This document shows, piece after piece, positions 1-5,197 of a DNA stretch of 5,197 nt; the first letter of the stretch is position 1; each line of letters opens with the position of its first letter. The notes below the pieces were generated by a model. It made no database searches. It was not told where the DNA came from and saw only the letters and a list, made by a program, of their open reading frames with translations. Origin of the DNA: Rhodospirillales bacterium Alpha_05 (lineage in GTDB: Bacteria; Pseudomonadota; Alphaproteobacteria; Rhodospirillales; Rhodospirillaceae). The position numbers and the translations under genes were made by a program. Location of the stretch: positions 1-5,197 of the forward strand of contig LUYR01000100.1 of assembly GCA_001603335.1 (NCBI GenBank). Direction: 5' to 3'.

Positions 1-1
1 C

Positions 2-517
2 CCCCGCCGCAACCGCATCGTCTCGGGCCTCGCGTCGGGCGTGGTGGTGGTCGAGGCGGCGGCGCGCTCGGGTTCGCTGATCACCGCGAGACTCGCCGCG
101 GAACAGGGCCGCGAGGTGATGGCGGTTCCCGGCTTTCCCGCCGATCCGCGCGCGGGCGGGCCGAACCTGCTGCTCAAGGACGGCGCGTCGCTGGTGGAAT
201 CCGCCGAGGATGTGATCGCCGCGCTGGCGCAACCCGCGATCCCCGTGCAACCGGCGTTACCGGGTTTTGCCGAGGAGGTCGAAGCCCCGCTTCCCAGCCG
301 ATTCGCAACCGCCGAAACCACCCCCGAAACCCGCGCGGAACGCTACGAGCGGTTGCTGAATTCTTTGACAACTGCACCGCTTCCGGTTGACGTGGCGCTG
401 CGTGAATGTCAATTGTCTGCTGCCGAAGGCGCCGTGGCGCTGCTGGAACTCGAGCTTGCCGGGCGCATTGAGCGCCTCTCCGGGCAGATGATCGCCCGGA
501 TCCCGTCACCGAATTAG
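2..517 (+). CDS. dprA: DNA-processing protein DprA (Smf), C-terminal part; 5' end outside window
   Basis: DprA binds single-stranded DNA in the cytoplasm and loads RecA on it, protecting DNA taken up in natural transformation. Only the last 171 residues are here; family members are usually about 300-400 residues, so roughly half is missing on the left. The frame is open from base 2, and the GTG at 41 is an internal valine codon, not a start. Visible family motifs are PRRNRIVSGLASG at the left edge, then VVVVEAAARSGSLITARLA and GREVMAVPG, which belong to the end of the Rossmann-like DNA-binding fold. GGPNLLLKDGASLVES follows at about residues 52-67. After a Pro/Glu/Thr-rich linker, the last 60 or so residues (LRECQLSAAEGAVALLELEL, then GRIERLSG) resemble the small winged-helix domain found at the C terminus of many DprA proteins. 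The stop is TAG. The 3' third is visibly less GC-rich than the rest, including a TTA codon. The family call is firm; whether the host is transformable cannot be told. Confidence 0.95.
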   Translation, partial: PRRNRIVSGLASGVVVVEAAARSGSLITARLAAEQGREVMAVPGFPADPRAGGPNLLLKDGASLVESAEDVIAALAQPAIPVQPALPGFAEEVEAPLPSRFATAETTPETRAERYERLLNSLTTAPLPVDVALRECQLSAAEGAVALLELELAGRIERLSGQMIARIPSPN

Positions 518-624
518 AGGCAAGCTCGACGCGCGAAGTTGGCCGACCGGCCCCGGCATTTGGAGTTGCATCGCCCCTCCAGTTCGGATTTCCTTGGGCG
601 CAAACGAATTACTCTGGTGAGTTC
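518..624 (+). other. dprA-topA intergenic spacer
   Basis: This 107-base gap has no convincing intrinsic terminator: there is no GC stem followed by a T run, so transcription from dprA may continue into topA. The only inverted repeats are small: GGCC-GACC-GGCC at 541-552 and TGGAG/CTCCA at 561-565 and 577-581. The sequence becomes A/T-richer from about 581, as expected near a translation start. No -35/-10 pair close to consensus is evident. The dprA frame happens to stay open past its TAG as far as 634, but the encoded stretch shows no recognisable family. Confidence 0.6.
616..621 (+). promoter_or_regulatory. Ribosome binding site of topA
   Basis: GGTGAG lies three bases before the ATG at 625. 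It matches the 3' part of the extended anti-Shine-Dalgarno complement AAGGAGGTGA, for which such a short spacer is expected. It supports 625 as the start, which the family N terminus (MDVVVVESPAKAK) fixes independently. Confidence 0.6.

Positions 625-5197
<4,573 letters not shown>

Noticed and set aside
541..581. Small inverted repeats as a terminator or operator
   Set aside because: Stems of four and five base pairs with no following T run are too weak for an intrinsic terminator, and no known operator is recognised.
566..611. TTGCAT (566-571) or GAATTA (606-611) as topA promoter elements
   Set aside because: Neither has a partner hexamer of reasonable quality at 16-18 base spacing.

Overview
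This window is high-GC DNA (roughly two thirds G+C by eye, with strongly G/C-ending codons) from a bacterium, most probably an alphaproteobacterium. The assignment rests on the protein sequences and on the gene order dprA-topA-rnr, which I recall as common in Rhodospirillales, Rhizobiales and relatives. No stable RNA, insertion sequence, CRISPR array, integrase or att-like structure is visible.

Layout, all on the + strand. Bases 2-517 are the 3' half of dprA, the DNA-processing protein that loads RecA on incoming single-stranded DNA. The gene starts upstream of the window. A 107-base spacer (518-624) follows, with a Shine-Dalgarno-like GGTGAG just before the next gene. Bases 625-3357 hold complete topA, DNA topoisomerase I, 910 residues. 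It has the TOPRIM centre, catalytic Tyr303, one four-cysteine zinc motif, three C-terminal topoisomerase repeats and a Lys/Ala-rich basic tail. From 3354 to the window end lies the 5' part of rnr (ribonuclease R). It overlaps the topA stop by four bases (GTGA) and runs off the right edge just after the RNB catalytic domain.

The three proteins are nucleic-acid housekeeping factors (ssDNA handling, supercoil relaxation, 3'-5' RNA decay). They share a transcriptional neighbourhood rather than a single pathway. The topA-rnr overlap suggests translational coupling.

I see no undescribed system. The most curious point is the topA/rnr junction. The rnr start sits in a 15-base stretch that matches the topA Lys/Ala tail 53 bases upstream at 14 of 15 positions, and the one differing base creates both the topA stop and the rnr start. 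Very long reverse-strand open frames opposite topA and rnr are composition shadows.
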